DNA of 64,000 nucleotides, taken from the NCBI GenBank assembly GCA_050734155.1, contig JBOHUD010000009.1, forward strand, positions 1 to 64,000, in the 5' to 3' direction. Numbering within the stretch: position 1 is the first letter of the stretch; every line of letters begins with the position of its first letter. Positions 7,876-18,938 of the stretch are shown here, one piece after another. Position numbers and translations under genes: made by a program. This DNA is from Aeolococcus sp050734155. Lineage in GTDB: Bacteria; Chloroflexota; Dormibacteria; Aeolococcales; Aeolococcaceae. The notes under the pieces are model-generated. The model had not been told where the DNA came from. It did no database searches and saw only the letters and a program-made list of their open reading frames with translations.

Positions 7876-10800
7876 ATGTCCCAGCAGCCAGCGGCAGCGA
7901 AGCGATCATTTCTCGAGACGCTCAGTCGACGCGTGCTCGTCTTCGACGGCGCCATGGGGACTGGCCTGCAGGCGTTGGAGCCCACCGCGGCGGACTTTGG
8001 CGGCCCAGCTATGGAAGGCTGGATGGACGGGCTCGTCCTCCAGGCACCACACCTGGTGGAGCGTGTGCATCGCTCGTTTCTGGAGGTGGGCTGCGACGTG
8101 GTGGAGACTGCCACGTTCCAGGCGACGCGCCTGCGGCTTCTCGAATGGGGGCAGGCCGAGCGTACCGCCGAGCTGAACCGTGCCGCGGCCGCGCTGGCGC
8201 GGCGGCTCTGCGACGAGTACAGCACCAGCGACAAGCCGCGCTTCGTGGCCGGCAGCATGGGACCGTCCGGTTTTCTCCCCTCGTCGAGCGATCCCACGCT
8301 GTCGAAGATCACGTTCGCCGAGCTGGTGGACGCCTTTGCCGAACAGGCGCAGGGGCTGCTCGAAGGCGGCAGCGACCTGCTCACGATCGAGACCGCCCAG
8401 GACATCCTCGAGGTGAAGGCGGCGATCTTCGGTTGCCGCGAGGCCTTCTCGCGCACCGGGTTGACGGTCCCACTGCATGTGTCGGTGAGCCTCCTCGACA
8501 CCAGTGGGACCATGCTCCTGGGCACGCAACCCGGAGCAGTGGTGGCCATACTCGACTCCCTCGGCGTGGACGTCATCGGGCTCAACTGTTCGACGGGGCC
8601 GGAGCTGATGCGCGATGCGATCCGCGTCCTCAGCGAGCGCAGCTCGGTGCCGGTTGCCTGCATCCCCAACGCGGGGATCCCCACCAATGTGAGAGGACGC
8701 GCTCACTTCCCTCTGGGCGCCGTCGACATGGCTGTGCAGCTCGAGGACTTCGTCCGGCGGCTGGGAGTCGGGGCGGTGGGCGGGTGCTGTGGAACCACCG
8801 GCGAGCACATCGCCGAGTTGGTGCGGCGGGTCGGGGCTCTGCCCGCGCCGCAACGCAGCGGCGACGGCGTCCCGCGCCTGGCCAGTGCCATGAGTGATGT
8901 CGAGCTGCGCCAGCAGCCGGCTCCACTACTCATCGGTGAGCGCGTCAACGCCCAGGGATCGCGGGCGGTCAAGCGGCTGCTGCTCGCCGAGGACTATGAC
9001 GGCATCGTCGCGATTGGGCGCGGCCAGGCCGAAGGGGGTGCCCACGCGCTCGACGTGTGCGTCGCCGTGACCGAGCGCAGCGACGAAGCCGAGCAGATGC
9101 GCGTGGTGGTGCGAGGCCTGGAGATGTCGGTCGACGCGCCCCTGATCATCGACAGCACCGACGCCGCGGTGATCCGTGCCGCCCTCGAGACGTATCCCGG
9201 CCGGGCTGTCGTCAACAGCGTCAACCTCGAGAACGGCCGCACCCGCTGCGACAGCGTGCTGCCGCTGGTGCGCGACCACGGCGCCTGTGTGGTTGCTCTG
9301 ACCATCGATGAGCAGGGCATGGCCAACACCGCGGAGCGCAAGCTGGCAGTGGCCACGCGGATCCGCGACCTCGCCTGCACCGAGTTCGGCCTGCAGCCCG
9401 AGCAGTTGCTCTTCGACGCTCTGACCTTCACACTGGCCACCGGAGAGGCGGAGTACATCGACTCCGCGCATCAGACAATCGAGGGGATCCGCCGCATCAA
9501 GGAGGCGCTTCCCGGCGTCCTGACTGTTCTCGGGCTCTCCAACGTGTCGTTCGGCCTCTCGGTGGCCAGCCGTCCCGCTCTGAACAGCGTCTTCCTCTAC
9601 CACTGCGTCCAGGCCGGGCTCGATGCGGCAATCGTCAACCCTGCCCACATCACCCCGTACGCGGAGATCGGCGCCACCGAGCGGGCGCTCGCCGAGGAAC
9701 TCATCTTCAACCGCCGCGAGGATGCTCTGGCCAGGTTCATCGGACACTTCGACGGGGCTGTCGCCGTGGCCGAGGAGGGCGGCGACCGCTTCGCCGGGAT
9801 GGAGCCGGCGGATCGCATCCACGCCCAGATCCTGCAGCGCCGCCGCGATGGCATCGAAGACCAGATCGACCTTGCCGTCGCCGCGCGCGACCCTGTGGAG
9901 GTCCTGAACGAGGTCCTGCTTCCCGCCATGAAGGAGGTGGGCGATCGCTTCGGGGCGGGGGAGCTGATCCTTCCATTCGTGCTGCAGAGCGCGGAGGTGA
10001 TGAAACGCGCCGTCGCCCAGCTCGAAAGGTACCTCGATCGTGTCGAGGGCACTTCGAAGGGCACCGTGGTCCTGGCCACCGTCTATGGCGACGTGCACGA
10101 CATCGGCAAGAACCTCGTCAACACCATCCTCAGCAACAACGGCTACACGGTGCACGACCTCGGCAAGCAGGTTCCCCTGACCACGATCATTGACAGGGCG
10201 GTCGACGTCGGCGCCGACGTCATCGGGTTGAGCGCGCTGCTGGTGAGCACCAGCAAGCAGATGCCGCTCTGCCTGCACGAGCTCGATGCCCGCGAGCTGA
10301 CCTTCCCGGTGATCATCGGCGGGGCTGCCATCAACCGGGGGTTTGGCCGGCGCATCCTCACGCTTGACGACGGGCGCATCTACCAACCCGGCGTCTTCTA
10401 CTGCAAGGACGCCTTCGAGGGGTTGGACACTGTGGAGCAACTCATCGACCAGCCCCGCCGCACCGCCCTGGTGGAGCGCGCTCGCGCCGAGGCCGCGCAG
10501 CAGGTGGAACGCGACCGGGATCGCGACGCCCGCCGCCACGCTGCCGCCACCGCCCAGACCGACGCTGTCCCGCTGCGCGCCCGCAGCGATGCTCGCACCG
10601 ACATCGCGATTCCTGCTCCCCCCTTCTGGGGGGCGCGATGCCTCGCCGACATCGACCTGGACGGGGTGGTCCCCTGCATCGACCGCAACTCGCTGTTCAA
10701 GATGAGCTGGCAGTTCCGTGGCGTCCATGACCCCAAGGAGTGGGCACGGCTGCTCGACGAAGAGCTCGAGCCCCGCCTGGCTCGATCCATCGAGGAGGCG

Positions 10801-11442
10801 CGAAGCGGGGAATGGCTGCGACTGCAGGCCGTCTACGGGTACTGGCCGGCGCTGGCCGACTCGGATTCAGTGATCATCTATGACCCCGGGCACCATGACA
10901 CAGAGATTGCACGCTTCGACTTCCCGCGCCAGCGCGCCCAGAACCGGCTCTGTCTCGCCGATTACGTCCGCCCGCTCAGCGAGGCCCGGGACGGCGAGCG
11001 CGACGTGGTCGCACTGCAGCTGGTCACCACCGGTCCGGGTGCCTCGGAGCTCAGCGCCGAGCTGCAGCGCAACGGCGAGTACGACGACATGCTCCGCGTG
11101 CACGGCTTCGCCACCCAGATGGCGGAGGCGACAGCCGAATGGGTGCACGCGCGCATCCGCGAGGAGCTCGGCCTCGAGGCCGACCGCGGTCGTCGCTACA
11201 GCTGGGGCTACCCGTCGTGCCCCGACCTCGAGGATCACCGCACCTTCTTCGGCATCGTCCCCGCCGAGCTGATCGCTGTTGAGCTGACCGAAGGCTTCCA
11301 GCTGGTTCCCGAGCAGTCGACGGCAGCCATCGTGCTGCACCACCCCGAGGCACACTACTTCGCGGTCTACGGTGGGGCTGAGCCTGAGGGACCGGGATCG
11401 CCCGAGGTGGTGCGCCAGGCGGCGGCGGCTCAGTCCCGGTAG
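7876..11442 (+). CDS. metH: cobalamin-dependent methionine synthase
   Basis: 1188 aa, full length for the four-module enzyme that transfers the methyl group of 5-methyltetrahydrofolate to homocysteine through methylcobalamin. Module 1 (about 1-320) binds homocysteine with zinc ligands C238 and C304/C305. Module 2 (about 345-620) is the pterin-binding domain with IDSTD and NSVN motifs. Module 3 (about 640-880) is the helical cap plus B12 Rossmann domain with DVHDIG at 739-744 (H741 is the lower axial ligand). Module 4 is the AdoMet reactivation domain with the RxxxGYPSCP signature (RYSWGYPSCPD). A clear ribosome site fixes the start. It ends 13 bp inside the convergent cysteine protein. Confidence 0.97.
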   Translation: MSQQPAAAKRSFLETLSRRVLVFDGAMGTGLQALEPTAADFGGPAMEGWMDGLVLQAPHLVERVHRSFLEVGCDVVETATFQATRLRLLEWGQAERTAELNRAAAALARRLCDEYSTSDKPRFVAGSMGPSGFLPSSSDPTLSKITFAELVDAFAEQAQGLLEGGSDLLTIETAQDILEVKAAIFGCREAFSRTGLTVPLHVSVSLLDTSGTMLLGTQPGAVVAILDSLGVDVIGLNCSTGPELMRDAIRVLSERSSVPVACIPNAGIPTNVRGRAHFPLGAVDMAVQLEDFVRRLGVGAVGGCCGTTGEHIAELVRRVGALPAPQRSGDGVPRLASAMSDVELRQQPAPLLIGERVNAQGSRAVKRLLLAEDYDGIVAIGRGQAEGGAHALDVCVAVTERSDEAEQMRVVVRGLEMSVDAPLIIDSTDAAVIRAALETYPGRAVVNSVNLENGRTRCDSVLPLVRDHGACVVALTIDEQGMANTAERKLAVATRIRDLACTEFGLQPEQLLFDALTFTLATGEAEYIDSAHQTIEGIRRIKEALPGVLTVLGLSNVSFGLSVASRPALNSVFLYHCVQAGLDAAIVNPAHITPYAEIGATERALAEELIFNRREDALARFIGHFDGAVAVAEEGGDRFAGMEPADRIHAQILQRRRDGIEDQIDLAVAARDPVEVLNEVLLPAMKEVGDRFGAGELILPFVLQSAEVMKRAVAQLERYLDRVEGTSKGTVVLATVYGDVHDIGKNLVNTILSNNGYTVHDLGKQVPLTTIIDRAVDVGADVIGLSALLVSTSKQMPLCLHELDARELTFPVIIGGAAINRGFGRRILTLDDGRIYQPGVFYCKDAFEGLDTVEQLIDQPRRTALVERARAEAAQQVERDRDRDARRHAAATAQTDAVPLRARSDARTDIAIPAPPFWGARCLADIDLDGVVPCIDRNSLFKMSWQFRGVHDPKEWARLLDEELEPRLARSIEEARSGEWLRLQAVYGYWPALADSDSVIIYDPGHHDTEIARFDFPRQRAQNRLCLADYVRPLSEARDGERDVVALQLVTTGPGASELSAELQRNGEYDDMLRVHGFATQMAEATAEWVHARIREELGLEADRGRRYSWGYPSCPDLEDHRTFFGIVPAELIAVELTEGFQLVPEQSTAAIVLHHPEAHYFAVYGGAEPEGPGSPEVVRQAAAAQSR

Positions 11443-11720
11443 CGGTCGATGAGGTGGCTCTCCTCCGCCCACTGCTCGCGGTAGAGGTGGCAGGTCGTCG
11501 GGTCGCTGATGCAGGGGGGCACGGGGTGACGGCCGGTGAAGTGGTGGGTGCGGTGGTCGACGTGACAGTCCGCCTTGTAGCGGGTCAGCGTTCCCAGCAC
11601 GACGCGCTCACGGAGGATCTGCTCCAGGTACGGGCATCGCTGCATGGGCACGGTGCGACGGGGTCGCCGGACGGGGGGATCCTCGTCGTCACGCCCTGGC
11701 GGCGGCGGTTGAGCGCGCAT
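11430..11720 (-). CDS. small four-cysteine protein, unknown
   Basis: 96 aa from ATG 11720. Residues 1-25 are proline/arginine-rich and probably disordered. The conserved-looking part begins RCPYLEQIL and carries four cysteines (CPYL, KADC, PPCI, TTCHLY) plus several histidines, a plausible zinc or iron-sulfur site. The CPYL...C...C...CxxY order resembles cysteine domains attached to Chloroflexota signalling and LysM proteins (inference). An alternative start is ATG 11645 at MQRCPYLE. It lies 16 nt downstream of the CheY-like gene on the same strand, so the two may work together. Confidence 0.65.
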   Translation of the reverse strand: MRAQPPPPGRDDEDPPVRRPRRTVPMQRCPYLEQILRERVVLGTLTRYKADCHVDHRTHHFTGRHPVPPCISDPTTCHLYREQWAEESHLIDRYRD

Positions 11721-11736
11721 GCGGTGTGGATCGCGG

Positions 11737-12102
11737 TCAGGCCGCAAGCATCGACTGGATGCGCGAGGCGAGTTCCTTGATCTTGAACGGCTTCGCCAGC
11801 GTCTGGACGTTGCCGTAGGCCTCGAGCTTGGGAGTGGTGGTGGCGTTGACCAGAGCGCTGACCACGAGAACCTTGGCATCCTCGCCGTGCTCGGCGCGGA
11901 TGCGCTCGAGGACCTGGGTGCCGCTCAGCTCACCCGGAAGCATGAGGTCGAGGAGCACCAGGTCCGGCTTGAAGTCGGAGAAGACCGTCAGCCCCTCGTC
12001 TCCGCTCTTGGCGACGCGGACCTCGTAGCCCTCCATGGTGCACAGCAGGGATTCGATGTCAGCGAGAGCGTAGTAGTCCTCGATGATGAGCACGCGCTTC
12101 AT
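11737..12102 (-). CDS. single-domain CheY-like response regulator
   Basis: 121 aa, receiver domain only. Acidic pair E8/D9, phospho-acceptor D52 in LVLLDLMLPG, conserved hydroxyl S82 and lysine K104 in LAKPF are all present, so it should be phosphorylated on aspartate by a histidine kinase. No output domain and no adjacent kinase, so it acts either by protein-protein contact or through the small cysteine protein downstream. The ATG follows GAGGGG at about 10 nt on the minus strand. A TATGCT -10-like hexamer lies at 12151-12156 on the minus strand. Confidence 0.9.
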   Translation of the reverse strand: MKRVLIIEDYYALADIESLLCTMEGYEVRVAKSGDEGLTVFSDFKPDLVLLDLMLPGELSGTQVLERIRAEHGEDAKVLVVSALVNATTTPKLEAYGNVQTLAKPFKIKELASRIQSMLAA

Positions 12103-12216
12103 CGCCGGAGCCCCTCACGGACGCGGACGGGTGGCTGCAAAACCGCCTGAGCATAGCAAGGGGTCCCGAACATGAGCCCATGGTGCGACAGAAGTGTGAC
12201 CATGCCGCTCACCGAT

Positions 12217-13383
12217 TCAGGCGTCGCGGGTGATGATGGTCGCCGTTCCCAAACCGCCTCCACAGCACATCGTCTCGAGCCCCGTGCGAGCGTCACGACG
12301 TTCCATCTCATGGAGCAGGGTGGTCATCAGCCGCGCGCCCGATGCTCCCAGGGGATGGCCGAGCGCGATGGCTCCGCCGTTGACGTTCACCCGAGCCATG
12401 TCGGGATGATGCTCGTGCTCCCAGGCGAGGACGACAGGCGCAAACGCTTCGTTGACTTCGAACAGGTCGATGTCATCCATGCGCAGGCCGCTGCGCTCCA
12501 GGACACGTGCGGTGGCCGGGATCGGACCCGTGAGCATGGTCACCGGGTCGACGCCGACCACCGCCTGGGCGCGGACGGTGGCACGCGCCGCCAGGCCGAG
12601 CTGGCGCGCCCTCTCCGCCGACATGAGCAGGAGGGCGGAGGCGCCGTCGGTGATCTGCGAGGAGTTGCCGGCGTGGAGGATGCCATCAGCGCGGAACGCG
12701 GGCTGCAGCGCGGCGAGCGTCTCCACCGTGGTGCCGGGGCGGATCCCCTGGTCCTGGGAGACGACCCGGGCGTCGCCGTTCTCGCCCACCACGATGGGCG
12801 CGATCTCGCGGTCGAATCGTCCCGCCGACTGCGCCGCTGCAGCACGGCTGTGGGACTCGCTGGCGAACGCGTCCGCCTGCTCGCGGGTGATCCCCCACCG
12901 CTCCGCGATCATCTCCGCGGCGAGACCCTGGCTGACCAGGTCGTAGTGCTCCAGCAGCTCGGGAGGGTAGGGCGTGCCGGGTCCCTGCAGGACGGTGCTG
13001 CCCATGGGAACGCGGCTCATGCTCTCCACGCCGGCGGCGATGGTCACCTCGCAGGTGCCCGCCTGGATGAGATTGGCCGCGAAGTGCACCGCCTGCTGCG
13101 ATGAGCCGCACTGCCGGTCCACGGTGGTGGCGGGAACCTCGACGGGGAATCCCGCCAGCAGCACCGCCTGGCGGGCGATGTTGATGGACTGCTCGCCCGT
13201 CTGACTGACGCACCCCATGACCACGTCGTCGACCAGCGCCGGGTCAACCCCGGCCCGGCCCACCACCTCGCGCAGCACGTGGGCTGCCAGCTTGAGCGCG
13301 TGCACGTCACGCAGGTCGCCGTTCTTCAGCGAGCCCCGCCCCAGCGGCGTGCGCACCGCCTCGACGATGACCACCTCACCCAT
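12217..13383 (-). CDS. acetyl-CoA acetyltransferase / thiolase
   Basis: 388 aa, full length. Nucleophile C92 in DRQCGSS, NEAFAP loop, catalytic H343 in GGAIALGHPLGASG and acid/base C373 in CCGGGLG are present. It either condenses two acetyl-CoA or cleaves 3-ketoacyl-CoA in beta-oxidation; sequence alone does not decide between FadA-type and PhaA/AtoB-type. No beta-oxidation partner lies next to it. TACAGT at 13390-13395 (minus strand) ends 6 nt before the ATG and there is no ribosome site, so the transcript is probably leaderless. Confidence 0.92.
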   Translation of the reverse strand: MGEVVIVEAVRTPLGRGSLKNGDLRDVHALKLAAHVLREVVGRAGVDPALVDDVVMGCVSQTGEQSINIARQAVLLAGFPVEVPATTVDRQCGSSQQAVHFAANLIQAGTCEVTIAAGVESMSRVPMGSTVLQGPGTPYPPELLEHYDLVSQGLAAEMIAERWGITREQADAFASESHSRAAAAQSAGRFDREIAPIVVGENGDARVVSQDQGIRPGTTVETLAALQPAFRADGILHAGNSSQITDGASALLLMSAERARQLGLAARATVRAQAVVGVDPVTMLTGPIPATARVLERSGLRMDDIDLFEVNEAFAPVVLAWEHEHHPDMARVNVNGGAIALGHPLGASGARLMTTLLHEMERRDARTGLETMCCGGGLGTATIITRDA

Positions 13384-13455
13384 GGGCAGACTGTACAGGA
13401 GAGCGCCCCAAGCCCCGGGTCGCCGGACCTGGCCCGACCTCCCGGCGCACGCCGA

Positions 13456-15024
13456 TCAGCGCAGCCGGCAGACCACGATGGTGAGCTGGCTGGGCGGCGC
13501 TCGCCCGAACGCGAACCCGGCCCGGGGGGTGCGCTCATCGAAGAGTCGCTGCGCACCCGGCGGCACCGGGTCGGTGGCGCTGAGGACCGCGATCGCACCC
13601 GGCCGGAGGGGTGGGGCGGCCGGTGTGAACAGCACCATGTTCATCTCGGCGAGCAGCGCCGACGACGAGTCGGCGGTGAAGCTGCTCGGCGGCGGCGGAC
13701 GGAACGTGAAGGCGGCCTGGATGTAGGGCTGGTCGAGGGTGTCGGAGAGCAGCAGAGGCGCCCCGCGCGACAGCGCCGCGGCCCTGGTGATGGCCGCGAT
13801 CTCGCCGGAGTCGAAGTCGAGCGCGGACCGAGCCGGCCAGGTGGCGTAGAGGTCGACGGTGAACAGCGCGCCCTGGACGACCAGGGCCGCGGCGGCGATG
13901 GTCGCGGCGGCCGGCCACCAGCCGGGCAGGTGCTCGCGGATGACGATCATCCCCTCGATGGCGAGCACCAGCAGGAAGGGGAGCATCACCGAGGAGCGCA
14001 GCGCGTGGGGAACACCCTCCTCGGTCAGCGCGGCGCTCACCGGCGCGGCCAGGGTTGCCAGGAGCACGAAGCGCAGGAAGGGCTGGTCGCGCTTGCGCCA
14101 CACGGCGACGACGCCGGCGATGATCAGCGGCAGCGTCACCCAGAGCAGCATGCCCCCGAACTGGGTGGCGTGGCGGCTGCGATGGTCGCCGGAGACAAAC
14201 AGGTAGTCGGGTCCGAAGTAGGTGAGGTAGTTGCCGATGAAACGGCCGATCACCGTCCCCAGCGGCGCGCCATCGGCCCCGATGCTGATGAGGTTGAAGC
14301 GCGCCGTCAGCGCTCCCGGGTGCAGCAGGTTCCAGGCTTCGAGGACCGCGTACGCTCCGGCCACGGGGACCAGCGCGATCAGCCACGCCCCCACCAGCCG
14401 GCGCCGGCGCCAGCACTCCGCCACGGCGAGCGCGATCGCCAGCAGCGCCACCGTCACGCGTCCCGTGCTGTAGGCATACACGGCGACAGCGAGCAGACAG
14501 CCCGCCGCGGCGTACCAGCCGAGCCGGCCGTTCTCCTGGGCGATGGCCAGGCACAGGAGCGCAGCGGCCACGGCGGCGAGCATGGAGACGACCTCGAAGC
14601 CCACCCGGCTCTCCACGGTCAGCCACGGGGTCAGGCCGGCCAGCGCCAGGGCGAGCACGGTGATCGGCAGGCTGCGACTGCGACGCCATGCGATCAGCGC
14701 CACCATGAGGCAGGTGAGCAGGCCGAAGAGGGCGGCGGGAAGGCGCTCGGTGGTGACGGTCAGGGGCAGCACCCGGAGCAGCGCGCTGAGCGTGTAGATG
14801 TAGACGGGGTTCTTGAACTCACCGAACGCGGTGAAGTAGAGGGGCAGGTGGGCTCCGTGCTCGTCGACCCCGAGGGTGCTGATCGCCCAGGCGTTGTAGC
14901 CCACCGAGGTCTCGTCGACGTAGGCACCGAGTGGCACTGTGGCCAGAGCGCTCAGGTTGCGCACCACGATGAGCGCCGCGGTGACGGCCAGCACAGCGCA
15001 CCAGGCACGGCGCCGGCCGGTCAT
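13456..15024 (-). CDS. polytopic membrane glycosyltransferase (GT39/ArnT-like)
   Basis: 522 aa with about 10-12 hydrophobic helices and a soluble C-terminal tail. The first periplasmic loop carries the acidic pair typical of GT-C enzymes (YVDETSVGYNAW, about residues 34-45). Such enzymes move a sugar from a polyprenyl-phosphate donor to a protein or lipid on the outer face of the membrane. The acceptor is unknown. ATG 15024 overlaps the TldE stop by four bases (ATGA), making it the last gene of the peptide transport/TldDE unit. The reason for this coupling is unclear. Confidence 0.75.
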   Translation of the reverse strand: MTGRRRAWCAVLAVTAALIVVRNLSALATVPLGAYVDETSVGYNAWAISTLGVDEHGAHLPLYFTAFGEFKNPVYIYTLSALLRVLPLTVTTERLPAALFGLLTCLMVALIAWRRSRSLPITVLALALAGLTPWLTVESRVGFEVVSMLAAVAAALLCLAIAQENGRLGWYAAAGCLLAVAVYAYSTGRVTVALLAIALAVAECWRRRRLVGAWLIALVPVAGAYAVLEAWNLLHPGALTARFNLISIGADGAPLGTVIGRFIGNYLTYFGPDYLFVSGDHRSRHATQFGGMLLWVTLPLIIAGVVAVWRKRDQPFLRFVLLATLAAPVSAALTEEGVPHALRSSVMLPFLLVLAIEGMIVIREHLPGWWPAAATIAAAALVVQGALFTVDLYATWPARSALDFDSGEIAAITRAAALSRGAPLLLSDTLDQPYIQAAFTFRPPPPSSFTADSSSALLAEMNMVLFTPAAPPLRPGAIAVLSATDPVPPGAQRLFDERTPRAGFAFGRAPPSQLTIVVCRLR

Positions 15025-16355
15025 GAGCTGAAGGTGAACCGCCCGAGGTGCAGCCACGGCGCCAGGGTGGCACCGAAATATCCGCGGCAGGCGAGCCGTT
15101 CCGAGCCGATCGAGCGGACCTCGGCCAGGGCGCCGACGATGCTCTGGGTGAAGCGCAGGTCGCGCACCGGCCGCACGATGCGACCGTTCTCGACGAGGAA
15201 GGTGCCGTCGCGGGTCATGCCGGTGATGATGGTGCGCAGCGGATGGACCGGGCGCACGTACCAGAAGCGTGTGACCAGCAGGCCGCGCCGGCAGGCGGCG
15301 ATCATCGACCCGACGTCGCCCTCCCCGCTCTCCAGGCACAGGTAGCGGGGAAACGGTCCCTCGCTGTTGGGCTGGGGCAGCGAGTGCCCCGTGGTCGGCA
15401 CCGAGGCGCGGGCTGCGGTCACCGAGTCGTGCACCACCGCCGCGCACACCCCGTGGTCGATGATGGTGACGGGCAGCGTGGTGGCGCCCTCGCCGTCGAA
15501 GGGCAGCGGGGCCAGCGGCGCCTGACGCACGTCGTCGCGGAGGGTCACCGTGGGGCTCAGCAGGCGTTCGCCGAAGCGCATGAAGCTGCGCTGCTCGGCC
15601 ACGGCCAGCCCACCGAGCCCGACCAGGCCGAGATACTGCAGCATCTCGGAGACGGCGTAGGGCGAGAGCACCACCTCGAACTCGCCCGGCTCGGTGGCAG
15701 CAGCGCCCTGGTTGCGCGCACAGCGCTCGGTGACCTCATCAGCCAGGGCTGCGGTGTCGATGCCCGAGGCGTCGGCGGCATGGCGCGCGCCGTACGCGCT
15801 GCCGTCGCTGCCGCGGCACACCGCGATCAGCTCGGCGACGGTGTGGCGAGCGGCGCGGCGAAGCCCGGTGGTGCTCGCCATGGCCACCCCGGTGACCGCG
15901 GACTCGTAGGTGCCAAACGCCTTCTGCCCCAACGCTTCCGCCGCGGCGCACAGTTCGGCGACGGTGCCGGCGCGCTGCTCGGGCGTGACCGCCACGGTGG
16001 CCTCGCTGTAGCCGTTCTCCGTGTCGGCGCCGCCGTCGGGAGGGATGGGCTGAACCGGATCTCCCGCCGGAGAAAGAGCGCGGATCGCCTCAGCGCTCTG
16101 CACCAGGGCGGCGGCGCCGTCCTGGCCTGCCACCTGCATCTCCGCCACCCCGGAGCGGCCGTCGCGGACCAGGCGGAGGCGCAAACGCAGGGTGCGATCG
16201 GCGACGTTCTGATGGATGCCGCCGTTGGCGAACCTGGTCAGCGCCGCCGCCGACTCGGTGACTGTGACCTCGGCCGCGGTCCCCGTCGGAACGGCGTCGA
16301 GGATCCTCGCGGCGACCGCAAGCAGCTGCTCGGGCGAGCGCAGGTCGGAGGTCAC
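15021..16355 (-). CDS. tldE: TldE/PmbA, non-catalytic subunit of the TldDE peptidase
   Basis: 444 aa. PmbA/TldD family fold with the N-terminal (E)VTVTESAAALTRFANGG strand region and the C-terminal GxFLVENGRIVRPV(R)(D)LRFTQS segment. It lacks the HExxxH metal motif, as expected for TldE. With TldD it forms a heterodimeric metallopeptidase that degrades unfolded peptides and, in E. coli, processes microcin B17 and the CcdA antitoxin. The GTG start overlaps the tldD stop (GTGA). Confidence 0.88.
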   Translation of the reverse strand: MTSDLRSPEQLLAVAARILDAVPTGTAAEVTVTESAAALTRFANGGIHQNVADRTLRLRLRLVRDGRSGVAEMQVAGQDGAAALVQSAEAIRALSPAGDPVQPIPPDGGADTENGYSEATVAVTPEQRAGTVAELCAAAEALGQKAFGTYESAVTGVAMASTTGLRRAARHTVAELIAVCRGSDGSAYGARHAADASGIDTAALADEVTERCARNQGAAATEPGEFEVVLSPYAVSEMLQYLGLVGLGGLAVAEQRSFMRFGERLLSPTVTLRDDVRQAPLAPLPFDGEGATTLPVTIIDHGVCAAVVHDSVTAARASVPTTGHSLPQPNSEGPFPRYLCLESGEGDVGSMIAACRRGLLVTRFWYVRPVHPLRTIITGMTRDGTFLVENGRIVRPVRDLRFTQSIVGALAEVRSIGSERLACRGYFGATLAPWLHLGRFTFSS

Positions 16356-17788
16356 GCCGGGCGCACCGCGACCTTGCGAAAGCGGCACGGAGCGGCGCCA
16401 TGGCCGACGTGCATCAGCTGTCCCGGCTGGCCCTTGCCGCAGTTGACGACGCCGTACATGTGCCACTCAGAGGGCCCGGCAACGGCGTCGCAGGAGTTCC
16501 AGAACTGGGGTGTGCTGCCGCTGTACAGGGGATTGCGCACCAGCCGCACGCGCTGGCCATCGCGGATCTCCCATCCCGCCTGGGTGCCGAACTGGAAGTT
16601 GAGCCGGCGGTCGTCGATGCTCCAGGAGCGGTTGGTCTCGAGGAACACACCGTGCTCGGTGGTGGCGATCATCTCCTCGAGGCTGGACGTGCCCGGCTCC
16701 AGGTTGATGTTGGTCATGCGGATGAGCGGGAGGCGGTTCCAGCTCTCCGCGCGCACCGTGCCGCCGCTGGGCTCGTCGAGCGTGGCGGCCGTCTCCCTCG
16801 AGGTGAGGTACCCGGTGAACAGGCCCTGGTCGATGAGCAGGGTGCGCTGCGCCGCCACACCCTCGTCGTCGTACCCGAATGTCCCCAGGCCACGCGCGCT
16901 GGTGGCGTCGGCGCTGATGGTGACGGCCTCACTGCCGTAGCGGAAGCTCCCCAGCATGTCCGGCATCAGAAAGGAGGTGCCGGCGAAGGCGGCCTCGAAG
17001 CCCAGCACCCGATCGAGCTCGGTCGGGTGGCCGCAGGACTCGTGCACCTGCAGGGCAGCCTGGGTGGCGTCGAGGATCACCGTCATGGTTCCGGCGGGAC
17101 AGAGGTCGGCGCTGAGCAGCGCCACCGCCTCCTCCGCGATCCTGCGGCCGTTGCCGGCCAGGTCCATCTCCTCGATCGCCTCCCAGCCGGCGGTGAGCTG
17201 CTGGCGTCCGAAGCTGTTGGGGAAGCTGCGCGACTGCACCTCGCCGTCGCCGGTGGCGGTGGCGTCGAGGCCTCCGCCGGTCTCGATGATGGTCTGGGTG
17301 ATGCGCGAGCCCTCGCTGCTGGCGAAGAACTGGTGATGCCGGACCGCTCCCAGCGAGCCCTGGCGGGTGGTCACCCCGGGCACGTCCATGGCCAGGTCGG
17401 CGGCCAGGAGGAGGTCGATCTTGCGACCCAGCGAGACTGTGAAGGGGTCGATGAGCACCGGCGTGGTGTACGTGGCCGTGACCGCCGGCGCCGGGGCGAG
17501 CCGCACCCTGGCCACCGCCGTCTGGGCGGACGCCCGGGCGATGCGCACCGCCAGGCGGGCGGCGCCTTCCAGGCCCGCCGGGTCGGTTCGCTGGGTGCCG
17601 CAGAACCCCCAGGCCGAGTCCACGAGCACGCGAACCCCCACGCCCGCGTCCTCGAATTGGCTGACGTGGTTGACGCGTCCGTTCTTGACCAGCACCGACT
17701 GCGTGCTCCGCTCCACCACGCGGCAGTCGGCGTAGCCAGCTCCCGCCGCCAGCGCGGCGTCGAGGACGCGCTCGGCGATGTCACGCAC
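16352..17788 (-). CDS. tldD: TldD, catalytic metallopeptidase subunit
   Basis: 478 aa. The zinc motif HESCGH (residues 249-254) and the C-terminal NCGKGQPGQ loop, which contributes a metal-ligand cysteine in TldD enzymes, are intact. Substrates enter a narrow cavity as extended chains. The gene starts 31 nt after the ABC-transporter ATPase and is followed at once by tldE. Imported peptides are thus likely substrates, though processing of a modified peptide made elsewhere is also possible. Confidence 0.93.
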   Translation of the reverse strand: MRDIAERVLDAALAAGAGYADCRVVERSTQSVLVKNGRVNHVSQFEDAGVGVRVLVDSAWGFCGTQRTDPAGLEGAARLAVRIARASAQTAVARVRLAPAPAVTATYTTPVLIDPFTVSLGRKIDLLLAADLAMDVPGVTTRQGSLGAVRHHQFFASSEGSRITQTIIETGGGLDATATGDGEVQSRSFPNSFGRQQLTAGWEAIEEMDLAGNGRRIAEEAVALLSADLCPAGTMTVILDATQAALQVHESCGHPTELDRVLGFEAAFAGTSFLMPDMLGSFRYGSEAVTISADATSARGLGTFGYDDEGVAAQRTLLIDQGLFTGYLTSRETAATLDEPSGGTVRAESWNRLPLIRMTNINLEPGTSSLEEMIATTEHGVFLETNRSWSIDDRRLNFQFGTQAGWEIRDGQRVRLVRNPLYSGSTPQFWNSCDAVAGPSEWHMYGVVNCGKGQPGQLMHVGHGAAPCRFRKVAVRPA

Positions 17789-17819
17789 CCCGCGCCCTCA
17801 CGCCCCCGGTCCGCGCCGG

Positions 17820-18921
<1,102 letters not shown>

Positions 18922-18938
<17 letters not shown>

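Noticed and set aside
8926..10728. 600-codon open frame on the strand opposite metH
   Set aside because: High GC keeps antisense frames open; the residues are low-complexity His/Asp/Gly/Ala-rich, no motif is present, and metH on the other strand is unambiguous.
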